Source: Paraburkholderia sp. PGU19
GTDB taxonomy: Bacteria; Pseudomonadota; Gammaproteobacteria; Burkholderiales; Burkholderiaceae
Assembly: GCF_013426915.1 (NCBI RefSeq)
Contig: NZ_AP023182.1
Coordinates: 620,001-684,000, forward strand
Reading direction: 5' to 3'
Length of the DNA stretch: 64,000 bases
Part shown: positions 18,776-27,844 of the stretch, in pieces
How positions within the stretch are numbered: the first letter of the stretch is position 1
How the letters are laid out: every line of letters starts with the position of its first letter
Translations under genes and position numbers: made by a program
Notes under the pieces: model-generated
Databases searched by the model: none
The model's input: only the letters and a program-made list of their open reading frames with translations
What the model was told of the DNA's origin: nothing

Positions 18776-19187
18776 GATGATCTCCTTTTGCCGTTGCACG
18801 CACTAATACCCAATTCCCTCATTCTTCGAGCCAGGCGTGCAACCGTGCAGGACCGATATAGCGCGTGGCGCCAGCGGCGTTCACCCTGATTAAACGAAAG
18901 AGTGCCGCGAAAATTCATTTGTTGACTCGGCAAACCGGCGCGACATTTGTCTGCCGATAGGCGTGTTGACGTCCTGTCGAACGAATATTCGACATGCACG
19001 CGATAGACGAAACCGCAGACTGAGGGCGAATTCCGAGCGAGAGGCGCATGCTTCAAAAAACAGAAAATTGTCGCCGGCACTTCAGTTGGGGGGCGGATTT
19101 CCCGTGTCGCCGCGCCGGTCGGTAATCCGTCAAAACGACAAAAATCGGACACGAAGCGTCATTCGCTCGTACCGTCGCTCAGACGTT
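18776..19187. other. Intergenic stretch next to a transposase scrap
   Basis: No supported gene. Base composition is lower in GC than the flanks. Confidence 0.3.
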
Positions 19188-19300
19188 CAGGCGTCGGCTC
19201 CGCTCTGCGGATTCAATCGGTCGATGCAATAGCTGCTGGAATCGTTCGCCTGGCGTTTCGTAGTTCAGGGTCTTCCTAGGACGCTCATTGGCGTCTCGCC
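19187..19300 (-). mobile_element. C-terminal scrap of an IS30-like transposase
   Basis: The minus strand encodes WRDANERPRKTLNYETPGER, then FQQLLHRP and a short tail to a stop. The NxRPRKTLxYxTP motif marks the end of the integrase-like transposase of IS30-type elements. The rest of the element and its ends are absent, so it is a relic. Confidence 0.55.
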
Positions 19301-19542
19301 ACGGCGTTGAATGGCCTGTGAATGCGCTGACAGGTCGGTACCTTTCGGGAAGTACTACGGTCGTTGGCTAGTCGTCACAACCGATTCGACTCCAAGAGCG
19401 CGTGTCGCGTGATCGGAAAATAGATTACCTCAGCTATTGCTTACACTTCGATACCCTGGTATGCGGTCGGCCAAGACCGCACTATAAAATCCTTCGAACA
19501 CACGTCATTAGGGAGCACGGCCGGCGGAACGAACACCCCCGT

Positions 19543-20364
19543 TCATATCTCCGCTAACTCGGCGAAGTACATGATTCGAGACAAGGCTCGTCGCTCCGAG
19601 AGCGAGACGACAGTTTCGACATACCGTTGTTGTCGCGCAAATGCCTCTTTCCCGTTGGAATGCTCGATCTCGGTCCGATGGGCTAGCATGGCTCTCAGTC
19701 TTCCGCTCGCGTTGAAGAGAACGCTGCCTGTTCTGTCCTCTTGATCAAGCAGGCGGAAACCGGCAGCTCCGAGCAGAGTTTCATTGACACCTGCAGGCAC
19801 GAACTGGGTGTATCCGTTGATACTCCGTCGCTCCACCTCCTCGTTCGAAATCGGTCCGGTGATGACGCCTGCATCGGTAAGCAGGAACCTCCCGGTGGGT
19901 ACCAACAGCCTCGCCATCTGATCGAAAAACGCTTTACGGTGACGAAGATGAACGACGACATCCAAGGCTATGACAGCGTCGAATGATGAACCTTCAAGGG
20001 GAATCGGCAGATTCAGATCGGCCTCGAGGAGCGCAATGCGGTCTTGAACGCCTGCGGCCGAAGCCCTTGCGCGCCCCGATGCAATCGCGGAAACACTCAC
20101 GTCCAGTCCGGTACCCGTGCAGCCCGTCGATTTGACCGCGAAGACCAACGGTCCGCAAGGGCCGCACCCGACGTCGAGGAGCCTGCATGAGGCGGTGAGC
20201 GAGAGTCGCGCCATGTCCGATCGAAGCTCATCGGCGGTGACCCACGAGTGCTGGCCGATATCCTCTCCATAAGCCTCCTGACGCAACTGCCTCATCAAAG
20301 GCGAATCGAACGCCGAATACAGGGTGTCATAGCCCGCAGTTGAAGGATGTTCGGGGGCCGTCAT
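19543..20364 (-). CDS. Class I SAM-dependent methyltransferase
   Basis: A 273-residue methyltransferase: CRLLDVGCGPCGPLVF is motif I, GTGLDVSVSAI motif II, LLEADLNLPIPLEGSSFDAVIALD the acidic and motif IV region, and LLVPTGRFLLTDAG motif VI. The N-terminal helix region (YSAFDSPLMRQLRQEAYGEDIG) is often seen in methyltransferases acting on small molecules. The start at 20364 has GGAGCTCCAC directly upstream; the TTG at 20376 overlaps that ribosome site and is rejected. Confidence 0.85.
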   Translation of the reverse strand: MTAPEHPSTAGYDTLYSAFDSPLMRQLRQEAYGEDIGQHSWVTADELRSDMARLSLTASCRLLDVGCGPCGPLVFAVKSTGCTGTGLDVSVSAIASGRARASAAGVQDRIALLEADLNLPIPLEGSSFDAVIALDVVVHLRHRKAFFDQMARLLVPTGRFLLTDAGVITGPISNEEVERRSINGYTQFVPAGVNETLLGAAGFRLLDQEDRTGSVLFNASGRLRAMLAHRTEIEHSNGKEAFARQQRYVETVVSLSERRALSRIMYFAELAEI

Positions 20365-20592
20365 GTGGAGCTCCAAAAGGCACAGCTTGTTGATCCTGGC
20401 CGTAAGTCAGTGCCCGTCGGATAGCTTTCCGACGGACTGCAACCGGCCCCGGACCGCATTAAACACTTCGTGCAGTTGAATTCCACGCCCTTTACGACCG
20501 TCACCACGTCAGTCGGCCAGGATGCCTCAGACAGTCAGCGTCAATCTCAGATCTCGAATTCGCCGGCGTTGTCCAGCGCTTCGGATCTCTCT

Positions 20593-21102
20593 CTACTTGT
20601 TACGTTCCCTCTGCCAGACGACTGTTGACGCGCCGTATCCGAAGCTACCAGGCGTGACGTAGGTCAACCGGTCGCCTTCAATGACGAATGGTCTCGCCTG
20701 TGTTTCGCCATCCCAGTTCGGAAACGTCCCCTTCCGAATATGAAATTCGATCGTATGTGCAGCGGGATCGACTTTGTATGTTCCGAAATGCGCGATGCTT
20801 CCCTGCACAATCTGTCTGTTTTCGTCCCCAGTCGCTGAAAGACGATCCCCCGACGCAAGCCGCGGCAAGTTCGCACGAAGAGCGACCAGGGTGTAGCGCC
20901 CATCGGCGCCAAGGACGAGTTGACCTTCCGGGCGCTCTCCCATAATTTCCACCGCGCTTCCGCTTTTCAAAACCGTGAGTGAGACAAGCTTCCAGGTGCC
21001 AACCAGGTCGGCCGTCGTTTGGGCGAAGGCCACTTGAACGCCGAATAGTGTGTAAGCCCATAACGCGGGGCCGATGAGCAAGGCAGTGATGTGACCTTTC
21101 AT
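20593..21102 (-). CDS. Exported lipocalin-like domain protein
   Basis: A 169-residue protein with a Sec signal peptide (KGHITALLIGPALWAYTLFG ... AFAQ) and a lipocalin-like domain: DLVGTWKLVSLTV is the hallmark opening, followed by GERPEGQLVLGADGRYTLV and a C-terminal PFVIEGDRLTYVTPG. The family binds small hydrophobic ligands or is of unknown role. GGAGAG precedes the ATG at 21102. Confidence 0.8.
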   Translation of the reverse strand: MKGHITALLIGPALWAYTLFGVQVAFAQTTADLVGTWKLVSLTVLKSGSAVEIMGERPEGQLVLGADGRYTLVALRANLPRLASGDRLSATGDENRQIVQGSIAHFGTYKVDPAAHTIEFHIRKGTFPNWDGETQARPFVIEGDRLTYVTPGSFGYGASTVVWQRERNK

Positions 21103-21318
21103 GAAACTCTCCATCACGGATGTCAACGCGTGGCTGAGTAACCGCAGGGAACGGATCGTTGTTTCGTCCGAGCGCCACCAGTGCGTCTATCTACCCCTCT
21201 GGAATCCGGGCAGCGCATCCGATCATTTCGTGCAAGGCGGCAATCTGAGTTTAGGCGCGCCGACGCCTCCTGCCATGTGTCCTTCGCATTGATTGGCGTG
21301 TGCGACGACATCCCTGCC

Positions 21319-21732
21319 TCAGTTCTGTCTAAAGACGACAGGTGGAGTGGTCGCCTCATTCACATGGAGCTGAAATATATCCGGACAGGCGTAGTGTCCG
21401 GCGACATCGAAATCGTATTTTCCTCTTGCGAGGTCACCAAGATCCAGTTCGTGCACCAGCAGGGCGTCTTCATCGAGCACGGGGTCAGCAAGCACCTCGC
21501 CGAGGGGGCGACGATGCAACTTCCTCCGCGCATCAGAACGGTATCCGGATTGTTCCCTTGAACCGCTGCGTAATTTTCCGGGGCGTCGCTGCGCCGCAGA
21601 TGCTGGCACGCAGAGAGGACGAAGCAGCGACCTTCGCGTGCCGCAGATCGACGACAGGCTAAGGTCGGCCAGGTGCAGCCCACCAACGAGCGTGATTGAA
21701 GGACCGCAATCCGGCGCGAACGAGACCGTCAT
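21319..21732 (-). pseudogene. Nitrilase remnant (C-terminal part, frame broken)
   Basis: The minus strand carries the end of an aliphatic/aryl nitrilase (carbon-nitrogen hydrolase). One frame reads EGRCFVLSACQHLRR, DTVLMRGGSCIV; the next frame continues PLGEVLADPVLDEDALLV, ARGKYDFDVAGHYACPDIFQ and ends in PPVVFRQN. The switch falls on a run of five Gs (21504-21508; C on the coding strand), where one more base would restore the frame. The first 200 residues, including the catalytic Glu and Lys, are missing; an ATG at 21732 with GAGGAAA upstream is only 12 bases after the VOC gene, which suggests a former operon with an internal deletion. Confidence 0.65.
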
Positions 21733-21743
21733 GAATATTTCCT

Positions 21744-22196
21744 CTAGCTCGCCGCCATCCCTTTTTCCGCCAGTTCCTTTTTCGCGCTTTCGTTCTTGAT
21801 CAAATGTGTCAGCCCCATGCCGCGCAGAACGTTCGGAGCCTTGGTGAACTGGATATTGTCATAGCCGACGATCTCGATACGATTGCCCCACGGGTCGCGG
21901 AAATCCAGAAACGGACCGTCGATCGGCATTACCCCCGCCGCCTTGAGGGCGGCGCGCGCCGCCTCCTTGTCATCGACAACGAGGCCGACATGCCGGCCGT
22001 CATCGGCGGGCTGTTTCCGTCCCGCCTGCAACGCGATGAATTGGTCGCCAAGATCGATGAAGGCCATCGTCCTGGTCTTGCCGCGCAATTGAAAGTCGAA
22101 GATGCGGCCATAGAATTCCAGCGCTTCCTCGATATCGCCGACTTCCAGCGCTACGTGATTGATGCCGACGGCGCGCGGCTTTGTGGAGTCAATCAT
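21744..22196 (-). CDS. VOC-family (glyoxalase/dioxygenase fold) protein
   Basis: A 150-residue protein with one vicinal-oxygen-chelate module: GINHVALEVGDIEEALEFYGR is the typical first beta-alpha unit with a metal His, HVGLVVDDKEAA carries the second, and GPFLDFRDPWGNRIEIVGY the terminal metal-site strand. Substrate unknown. A nitrilase remnant follows directly on the same strand. Confidence 0.85.
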   Translation of the reverse strand: MIDSTKPRAVGINHVALEVGDIEEALEFYGRIFDFQLRGKTRTMAFIDLGDQFIALQAGRKQPADDGRHVGLVVDDKEAARAALKAAGVMPIDGPFLDFRDPWGNRIEIVGYDNIQFTKAPNVLRGMGLTHLIKNESAKKELAEKGMAAS

Positions 22197-22390
22197 TTAA
22201 CCCTCCATTTGCTTGATCTATTTTTCGATAAATATCGCGCTCGATCCGAGCGATCTGGTGTTGTTCGTCCAGTTCGTCCGCGTCTGGTGCGTTCCCAGGC
22301 GTGTCGCGCGTGTGCGTATTTCCTGCGAACATGTGCATCGCGGGCAATTTTCCGTCCCTATTGCTCGAGCGGAACACTCAGGGTACTACG

Positions 22391-22774
22391 ATGATCGATC
22401 ACACCGGAATTGGAGTTGCGGACGTCCGTCGTTCCGCCACGTTTTACGACGCCGCTTTGGGCACGCTTGGCATGCGCCGCGTGATGCAAATGCCGGACAA
22501 CAGTGGGGCCGATGGTATCGGCTACGGCGTTGACTACCCGGTTTTCTGGATTGACCGCTTTCACCCGCATGGCGTGAAACAGCACACTGCCTTTGTAGCG
22601 AGGAATTGCGCCGAGGTAGACGCGTTCTACCAGGCAGCCCTGAAAGCTGGCGGCACCGACAACGGCGCACCCGGCTACCGTAAGACTCAGCATGGCTTTC
22701 CGCCCGGTTACTACGCCGCTTTCGTGCTCGATCCGGACGGCAACAACATCGAAGCTGTTTTTCGTGGAGGGTAG
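22391..22774 (+). CDS. VOC-family protein
   Basis: A 127-residue single-module VOC protein: MIDHTGIGVADVRRSATFY at the start, HTAFVARNCAEVDAFYQAAL in the middle and GYYAAFVLDPDGNNIEAVF at the end, matching the glyoxalase/bleomycin-resistance type. The start ATG at 22391 is where the family begins. It is divergent from the other VOC gene; the two are different subfamilies, not a tandem duplicate. Confidence 0.85.
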   Translation: MIDHTGIGVADVRRSATFYDAALGTLGMRRVMQMPDNSGADGIGYGVDYPVFWIDRFHPHGVKQHTAFVARNCAEVDAFYQAALKAGGTDNGAPGYRKTQHGFPPGYYAAFVLDPDGNNIEAVFRGG

Positions 22775-22950
22775 CGAGAAAAGCACACGCCGTGGCGGGA
22801 TCGCGTCCTACCTCGATCTGCGGACCGCATCGGGGCAGTGGACGGCACAGGAACAGTCCCTCGCGATCAATTCGCGAAGGACCGTTCACGAGGGAATGAC
22901 GGCCTTTCGACGGGCGACTAAAACCGGCGACGCTCCGCCTGACTACGAGG

Positions 22951-23244
22951 TCATGGCTGCAACCCTTCTAGCGCGACAATCCTTGTCGTCGCACATCGTT
23001 GGCGGATCGCCTTCAGACGGGCGTACTCCGGCGAGTCATACCAAGCCATCAAGGAATCCATGTCTGGGAATTCGACGATGACCAGACGATGCGGTTGCCA
23101 GTCGCCTTCGAGAACCTTTGTTAGGCCACCACGGCCCAAATACTTTCCGCCGTAGGGCGCCTCAGTAGCAGGCACTTCTCGCTTGTACTCTTCAAAAGCG
23201 GTGGGATCTGTTACATCGACATCGGCAATCAGATATGCAGTCAT
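22951..23244 (-). CDS. DUF1330 protein
   Basis: A 97-residue ferredoxin-like (dimeric alpha-beta barrel) protein with the DUF1330 pattern: MTAYLIADVDVTDPTAFEEY, KYLGRGG, HRLVIVEFPDMDSLMAWYDS and YARLKAIRQ. The family often sits beside small-molecule catabolic genes and its function is unknown. Another DUF1330 gene lies at 37369-37671. Confidence 0.85.
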   Translation of the reverse strand: MTAYLIADVDVTDPTAFEEYKREVPATEAPYGGKYLGRGGLTKVLEGDWQPHRLVIVEFPDMDSLMAWYDSPEYARLKAIRQRCATTRIVALEGLQP

Positions 23245-23548
23245 GGCGCGATCCTTTCACGCGGAGTCATTGCTTGATTTGAAATGGTTGCCCCTAAGCG
23301 CTCGCCTCATCGGTTTCCATTTAACGGCTGCCCGCATTCCATCGGGATGCGTTAGCAGGACATTCCGGTGTTCGTTCACATCCGACACGAAGCACTTGTC
23401 GCGATATCGTGCGTGGCGCTTGGTTTGTATAGGTTCTCTACCACTTGATAGTCGTCGGAGATCAGCGTCCGGTACGCCTTAGCGGCGGGCGTGTATCAGA
23501 ATTCGCTCGCGCGGGTTACCTTCCATTGTCATATCAATGAAATATCAT
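23245..23548. other. Intergenic stretch leading into an AT-rich patch
   Basis: No supported gene between the DUF1330 start and the AT-rich region. Confidence 0.3.
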
Positions 23549-23622
23549 ATTTATTTCATTTTATAGTTCAAGATATTAGAATGAAAATGACTATTCATAC
23601 AAACGAATTAAATGAAATAAAT
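23549..23622. repeat. Inverted repeat inside an extremely AT-rich patch
   Basis: ATTTATTTCATTT (23549-23561) and AAATGAAATAAAT (23610-23622) form a perfect 13-base inverted repeat with a 48-base loop. The surrounding 23530-23680 is strikingly AT-rich compared with the rest of the window and has no open frame. Confidence 0.6.
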
Positions 23623-23685
23623 GTAATTTCGCAGTGAATTTAATAATTCCTTAAAAGCCAACTAGTACTACTGTGTCATATAAAT

Positions 23686-25166
23686 AATTGCGCGCTCGAT
23701 TGCTGTACTAGGGAGCGAGCCATCGTTGCATGAGCCTTAGTCCAAGCAGGATGCGCAACGTGGTAATGGAATCAGGAACGTGGCGTTGAGCGCGCTGGAC
23801 TGCCCCGGGGGATGTAATCCGAGGGAAGGGCAGGCAGCGCCCGTTCAAGGAAGTTTTTTTTATCGCGTCCACCTGATTGCATTCGCAGTCGCTGAGCCAT
23901 CAGAAACCCATACGCAGCGATACTCAATGTGGCGTGGTGGTGAAAGCCACGCCAGCCTCGCCCTTCATAATGACCGAGCCCGAACTCCTGTTTCAGGTCC
24001 TGATAGTCGCGCTCGATGCGCCAGCGCATCTTGGTCACGAACACAAGCTGCTCAAGTGTCGCCTCCTCGGGGGCAGTAGCGAGAAAGTATTTGAGCGGCT
24101 CCGTATCGCCATCAGGCCATTCAATAAGCAGCCATTCTTCGTCGCGAACCGTACTTCGCCAATAGTCGTGATGTGCGGGACGAACCCGTACGGCGGCAAA
24201 GCGTGAGGAAAGTGCTGCGTTGCTACCTTCCCGCCAGGTTACGGTTTGCCAGGCGTTCACGGGTAATTGCATGGCCAGTTCCTTCACCGCGAGCGGTTTA
24301 TGGCCGGGCGCACGGCGCAACAACTTCGGTGGCTGACCGCGCCCGCTCCAGGGCTTGGGTGGAAGCGGCTCCGTACCTGGCGCCCACACAGAGGTGACCG
24401 GCCGGATCCCTACCGCGTACAACAAACCCAGTTCAGTTATGCCCTCCCGGAATGCGGTTTCGTCGCCATACCCAGCGTCGGCCAGCACGATGCCCGGCGC
24501 AACGCCGGATGCTATGGCCTCGCGAAGCTGGGCCAGCGCAATCTGTGGCTTGGTCTGGAAAACTAGTTCGTCGGGAATGCCAGCGCGACGGGCACGTTCC
24601 CGGTCGTCAATCCATTCCTTGGGGATATACAATTGCCAGGCAATCGGCAAACTGCCCCGTTGCGTCGCGATCGACAGGCTCACGGCGATCTGGCAGTTAT
24701 CCTGTTTGCCCAGTTGCCCACAGTATTGTCGCGCTACGCCGACCGAATGCTTGCCCTTCTTCGGGAAGCCCGTATCGTCAATAATCCAGTAATAGCCAGC
24801 CTCTTCAGCAGCGTGCAGGCCTAACGCGGGCATCACCCATTCGCGTACCCGCTGCAGGACCGCCCGGTCAGACCATTCTGCCTTGGCCACAAAATGGTGA
24901 AGTGACTGGTGTTTCGCACTCGCGTGAAGTGGGTCAATATGCGCGGCCATCGGCTCGACGCTCTTGCGTGACAACGGCATTACCAAGCCCGAACAGTAAC
25001 CCTTGAGGCCGGCATGGCGATCGGCGTGCCCTAACGCCAGCGCCAGATGATTCAGATACGCGTCAAATTCGTCGACATCTTCTCTCATCGCGATCGCCCG
25101 AAGTCTGTATTATTCAATACTACCAGGTATCGCTTCACTGCAAATAGATTTTGTGACACAGTGAGA
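23686..25166. mobile_element. IS701-family insertion sequence, complete
   Basis: About 1.48 kb with one transposase gene. The ends are imperfect inverted repeats sharing ACTGTGTCA (left at 23690-23698; right, on the other strand, at 25154-25162). They are bordered by CTAG on the left (23682-23685) and TTAG on the right (25167-25170). Both fit the YTAR-type target of this family, but the two borders are not identical as they would be after a simple insertion. Confidence 0.75.
23772..25088 (-). CDS. IS701-family transposase
   Basis: A 438-residue DDE transposase. Visible features are the first Asp region YYWIIDDTGFPKKGKHSVGV with RQYCGQLGKQDNCQIAVSLS, the second Asp in APGIVLADAGYGDETAFREG, and the Glu-containing MRWRIERDYQDLKQEFGLGHYEGR near the C-terminus. 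The frame is intact, so the element may still be active. Confidence 0.9.
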   Translation of the reverse strand: MREDVDEFDAYLNHLALALGHADRHAGLKGYCSGLVMPLSRKSVEPMAAHIDPLHASAKHQSLHHFVAKAEWSDRAVLQRVREWVMPALGLHAAEEAGYYWIIDDTGFPKKGKHSVGVARQYCGQLGKQDNCQIAVSLSIATQRGSLPIAWQLYIPKEWIDDRERARRAGIPDELVFQTKPQIALAQLREAIASGVAPGIVLADAGYGDETAFREGITELGLLYAVGIRPVTSVWAPGTEPLPPKPWSGRGQPPKLLRRAPGHKPLAVKELAMQLPVNAWQTVTWREGSNAALSSRFAAVRVRPAHHDYWRSTVRDEEWLLIEWPDGDTEPLKYFLATAPEEATLEQLVFVTKMRWRIERDYQDLKQEFGLGHYEGRGWRGFHHHATLSIAAYGFLMAQRLRMQSGGRDKKNFLERALPALPSDYIPRGSPARSTPRS

Positions 25167-25167
25167 T

Positions 25168-26654
25168 TAGAAGCCTTCAAGGTTTTTGATAGTGTCGAGC
25201 GCACGCTCGGTTGGAGAACGCCTGGAAGTGTGTTCGGTGAACTGCCGCTTGTGTTGAGCTCGCCATTCGTTATCTCTTACCGAGCTGCTTCTCCCTCCCG
25301 GGTTATGCGTGTCGAGACGCAACACTATTATGCGATTGCGGCCTCATGCCGAGAAATCGCAGTAAAAGTCGGGCTTCTCGCGCGAGAGCGCGTCGGGGGG
25401 CTGCAGGAAATCGCTGACGAACCGCCCAAGCCCCGGGCAACGATGATCGGCGATCGACTTGATCCCGCCTGCAGGGCGTTGCAACAGTTCTTGCAACGCA
25501 ATCAGGTCAGCTTCGAGTTGAAGGCGCCCGATGATTTCGAGAAGCGATTTTCGGAGTCAGGGGAACGTTTTCAAGCAGATGATTTTCCCGTTTTGAAGTT
25601 ACATGACGGGACTGTTCTCCGGCGTCCGTCAACTCGACAGCTCGCTACAGCGCTAGGTTTGCGAACCCAGCCGAGCCTGCGGGACTACGACACCGTAATT
25701 ATCGGAGGAGGTCCGGCTGGGCTTGCAGCAGCCGTCTATGGTGCATCTGAAGGTCTGCGTACTCTAGTCCTCGAGCGCGAGGCACTAGGTGGGCAGGCAG
25801 GTACATCATCGCGCATCGAAAATTATCTCGGTTTTCCGAATGGCGTATCAGGGGAAGAGCTTGCAAGCCGCGCATTGCAGCAGGCAAAGAGACTTGGTGC
25901 AGAGATCGTGGTTGCGCGATCGGTCAGGAAAGTCGAGATTGGCGCTCACTGTTTACACCTCGACGGGGACGACATCATTCAGGCGCGAACAATTATCCTC
26001 GCGACAGGCGTCAGCTGGCGAAGGCTCGACATCGAGGGCTGTGACCGATTTGCGGGTAAGGGCATCCATTATGGCGCCTCGCGCGGCGACTCCGGTGGTA
26101 CGCATGGTCTTGACATTTTCCTCATCGGCGGTGGCAATTCGGCCGGTCAAGCCGCTTTGAATTTCGCCAATCATGCACGGCACGTAACGCTTGTTGTGCG
26201 TGGGGACTCGCTTGAGAAAAATATGTCCCGCTATCTAATCGAGCAGATCAAGGCAAAATCCAACGTCTCCGTCCAACTCGATTCGGAAGTGATCGCGGTA
26301 GGGGGAGACTCTCGTCTTTCGGAGATCTGTTTGCGGGATCGGTCACATGGAGAGGTGAGTTGGAAGGCCTGCGGAGGGCTTTTCGTTTTTATCGGTGCAG
26401 ACGCGGAGACCGGATGGCTACCGATGGAGATCGCGCGCGATCAACGAGGGTTTGTGCTCACGGGGGACGATGTCGTTAGGGCCGGGCGCTGGTCCGAAAC
26501 TCGAGACCCTTACCTGCTCGAAACGAGTATCCCCGGCGTATTCGCATGCGGAGATGTACGACTGAGTCCGGTCAAACGCGTCGCCTCTGCCGTTGGAGAA
26601 GGCAGTATGGCAATCGCATTCGTTCACAAATACCTGGAAAGTCGTCGAGGATGA
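25168..26654 (+). pseudogene. Thioredoxin-reductase-like flavoprotein with cyclic-nucleotide-binding domain, 5' end removed by IS701
   Basis: This family joins an N-terminal cNMP-binding domain to a TrxB-like FAD/NAD(P)H reductase. The visible part starts inside the cNMP domain (ERTLGWRTPGSVFGELPLVL, SPFVISYRA, SRVMRV) exactly where the IS ends, so about 50 N-terminal residues are missing. The reductase part is intact: DTVIIGGGPAGLAAAVYGAS, GGQAGTSSRIENYLGFPNG, IFLIGGGNSAGQAALNFA and SIPGVFACGDVR. There is no CxxC redox pair, as usual in this group. A chimeric frame runs from an ATG at 25047 inside the IS, so a truncated flavoprotein could still be made. The matching 5' part is not found on the other side of the IS. 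Confidence 0.8.
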
Positions 26655-26774
26655 GTCGTTAGTAGGCGTGCAAAGAGGGTTATCGTCAGGCGGTTGGCTT
26701 CCGATTCGCGGACACAGCAGTTCGATCCATTTTTCCGCGGCGTATTTAATTTTATCGCGTCGGCTTGAATCGGA

Positions 26775-26930
26775 ATGACCCGGGATCGTCGCAGGCCAGT
26801 CATCGCATCAGAGTCGTTGCGAACGTCTCAGTTGGGTCGGCCACGGAAGTTAGGGGCGGCTAGCGATCCCGTTAGGCTGGAGGACGTGCGACGCGAGGTG
26901 CAGGCGTTTCTCAGCTGGGCCGAAGACTGA
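26775..26930 (+). CDS. Possible 51-residue small protein with GRPRK motif
   Basis: An ATG-to-TGA frame with a GRPRK AT-hook-like motif and an amphipathic C-terminus (RLEDVRREVQAFLSWAED). No ribosome site is clear and I recognise no family; it may be a relic of a larger gene. Confidence 0.25.
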   Translation: MTRDRRRPVIASESLRTSQLGRPRKLGAASDPVRLEDVRREVQAFLSWAED

Positions 26931-27056
26931 TTGAAGGCGCCGAATGATTTGGCCCCAAAATGTTGATAATACTTATTATGTACATCGACGAAGTCACCTA
27001 GGATAGTTTTCTCGATAGGCAGTAGAGCTATGCTCGGGTGTATTGTTCATGATCGT

Positions 27057-27434
27057 CTATCGAAGCGTGACAGCGCGCGATTTCAACGCATTCAGCTTAC
27101 CCTCCGGTTCGAAAGCTTCGGAGATTCCATACACGTCCGAGATCTTGAAGTCATACGTGATGGTGCCGCTTCCTGCGAGCCACTCCGCTCTAGGGGTGTC
27201 CTCCTGCAAAAAAGGTCGAATCAAATCGGCGAGCGCCTGCGCTTGTTCGATTTCTTGCGGCGCAGCCGAACACGTCTGCGCACGAGGGCCTTCATTACCG
27301 CTACTATCGAGAGTTATCTGCATCGAAAGCCAGGTCGGGGCGAAATTCTGCACGGCCACCGAGCATGCGTCATGCGTCCGCATCGTAAAGCGGTCGTCAA
27401 GATGAATCGGCTCAAGACGCTCCATGATCAGCAT
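27057..27434 (-). CDS. Hypothetical protein, weakly supported
   Basis: A frame of up to 125 codons (MERLEPIHLDDRFTM...), overlapping the end of the frameshifted gene upstream on the same strand by 23 bases, which would allow translational coupling. Composition is protein-like (balanced charges, no arginine bias), but no family is recognised. Confidence 0.35.
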   Translation of the reverse strand: MLIMERLEPIHLDDRFTMRTHDACSVAVQNFAPTWLSMQITLDSSGNEGPRAQTCSAAPQEIEQAQALADLIRPFLQEDTPRAEWLAGSGTITYDFKISDVYGISEAFEPEGKLNALKSRAVTLR

Positions 27435-27844
27435 GCACGTAACTTATTGCCAGCTGAATCAATGCCTCAATGTTCGCGTTAGTGTCGAGAATGATCTGCA
27501 TCGAAGTAATACCCGACGCAGTAGTCTGCACGTGCAGCATGAAATGATGAATGACAAAACAATTCGTGCGGGCTTGGACAAACGGCCGAAGAACCGCAGC
27601 GAGACGGCCAACAGGTGCGTCAAATTGCCAGCGGGGATATCGGAACTCGCGCGGACGCGTTGGAGATACGAGCGCGTAGACTTCGCCGCAGCTTCCTGGC
27701 TGCATCGATAGTCGCCGGTTCGATGTGTGCATAAGCGGCCGCGTCCTCGAGTCGGAGGTTATCCGGCTGGTTGAACACAGCAATCGCGCGATCTCTTCCG
27801 CGTTGCCGGGCCGCTGTGAGTGCCTTAGTCAGGGACGTGCTCAT
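27412..27844 (-). pseudogene. Small predicted DNA-binding/antitoxin-like protein, frame broken
   Basis: From ATG 27844 the frame reads MSTSLTKALTAARQRGRDRA, then NLRLEDAAAYAHIEPATIDAARK. Near 27690 the logical continuation moves to the next frame: GEVYALVSPTRPREFRYPRW, FVIHHFMLHV and MQIILDTNANIEALIQL, ending at 27412. Removing one base near CTGCGGCGAAG would join them into 143 residues. The pattern (helical N-terminus, R-x-YALVxP, FRYPxWQF, C-terminal ILD) resembles small DNA-binding proteins found in Pseudomonas and Burkholderia plasmids and islands, distantly like Xre/MbcA-type antitoxins; this is recognition by eye. Confidence 0.5.

Noticed and set aside
22391..22774. Tandem duplication of VOC genes
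   Set aside because: The two VOC proteins are on opposite strands and differ in motif details and length, so they are separate subfamilies.
23549..23622. Possible replication origin in the AT-rich patch
   Set aside because: No iterons, DnaA boxes or replication initiator gene nearby; only one inverted repeat.
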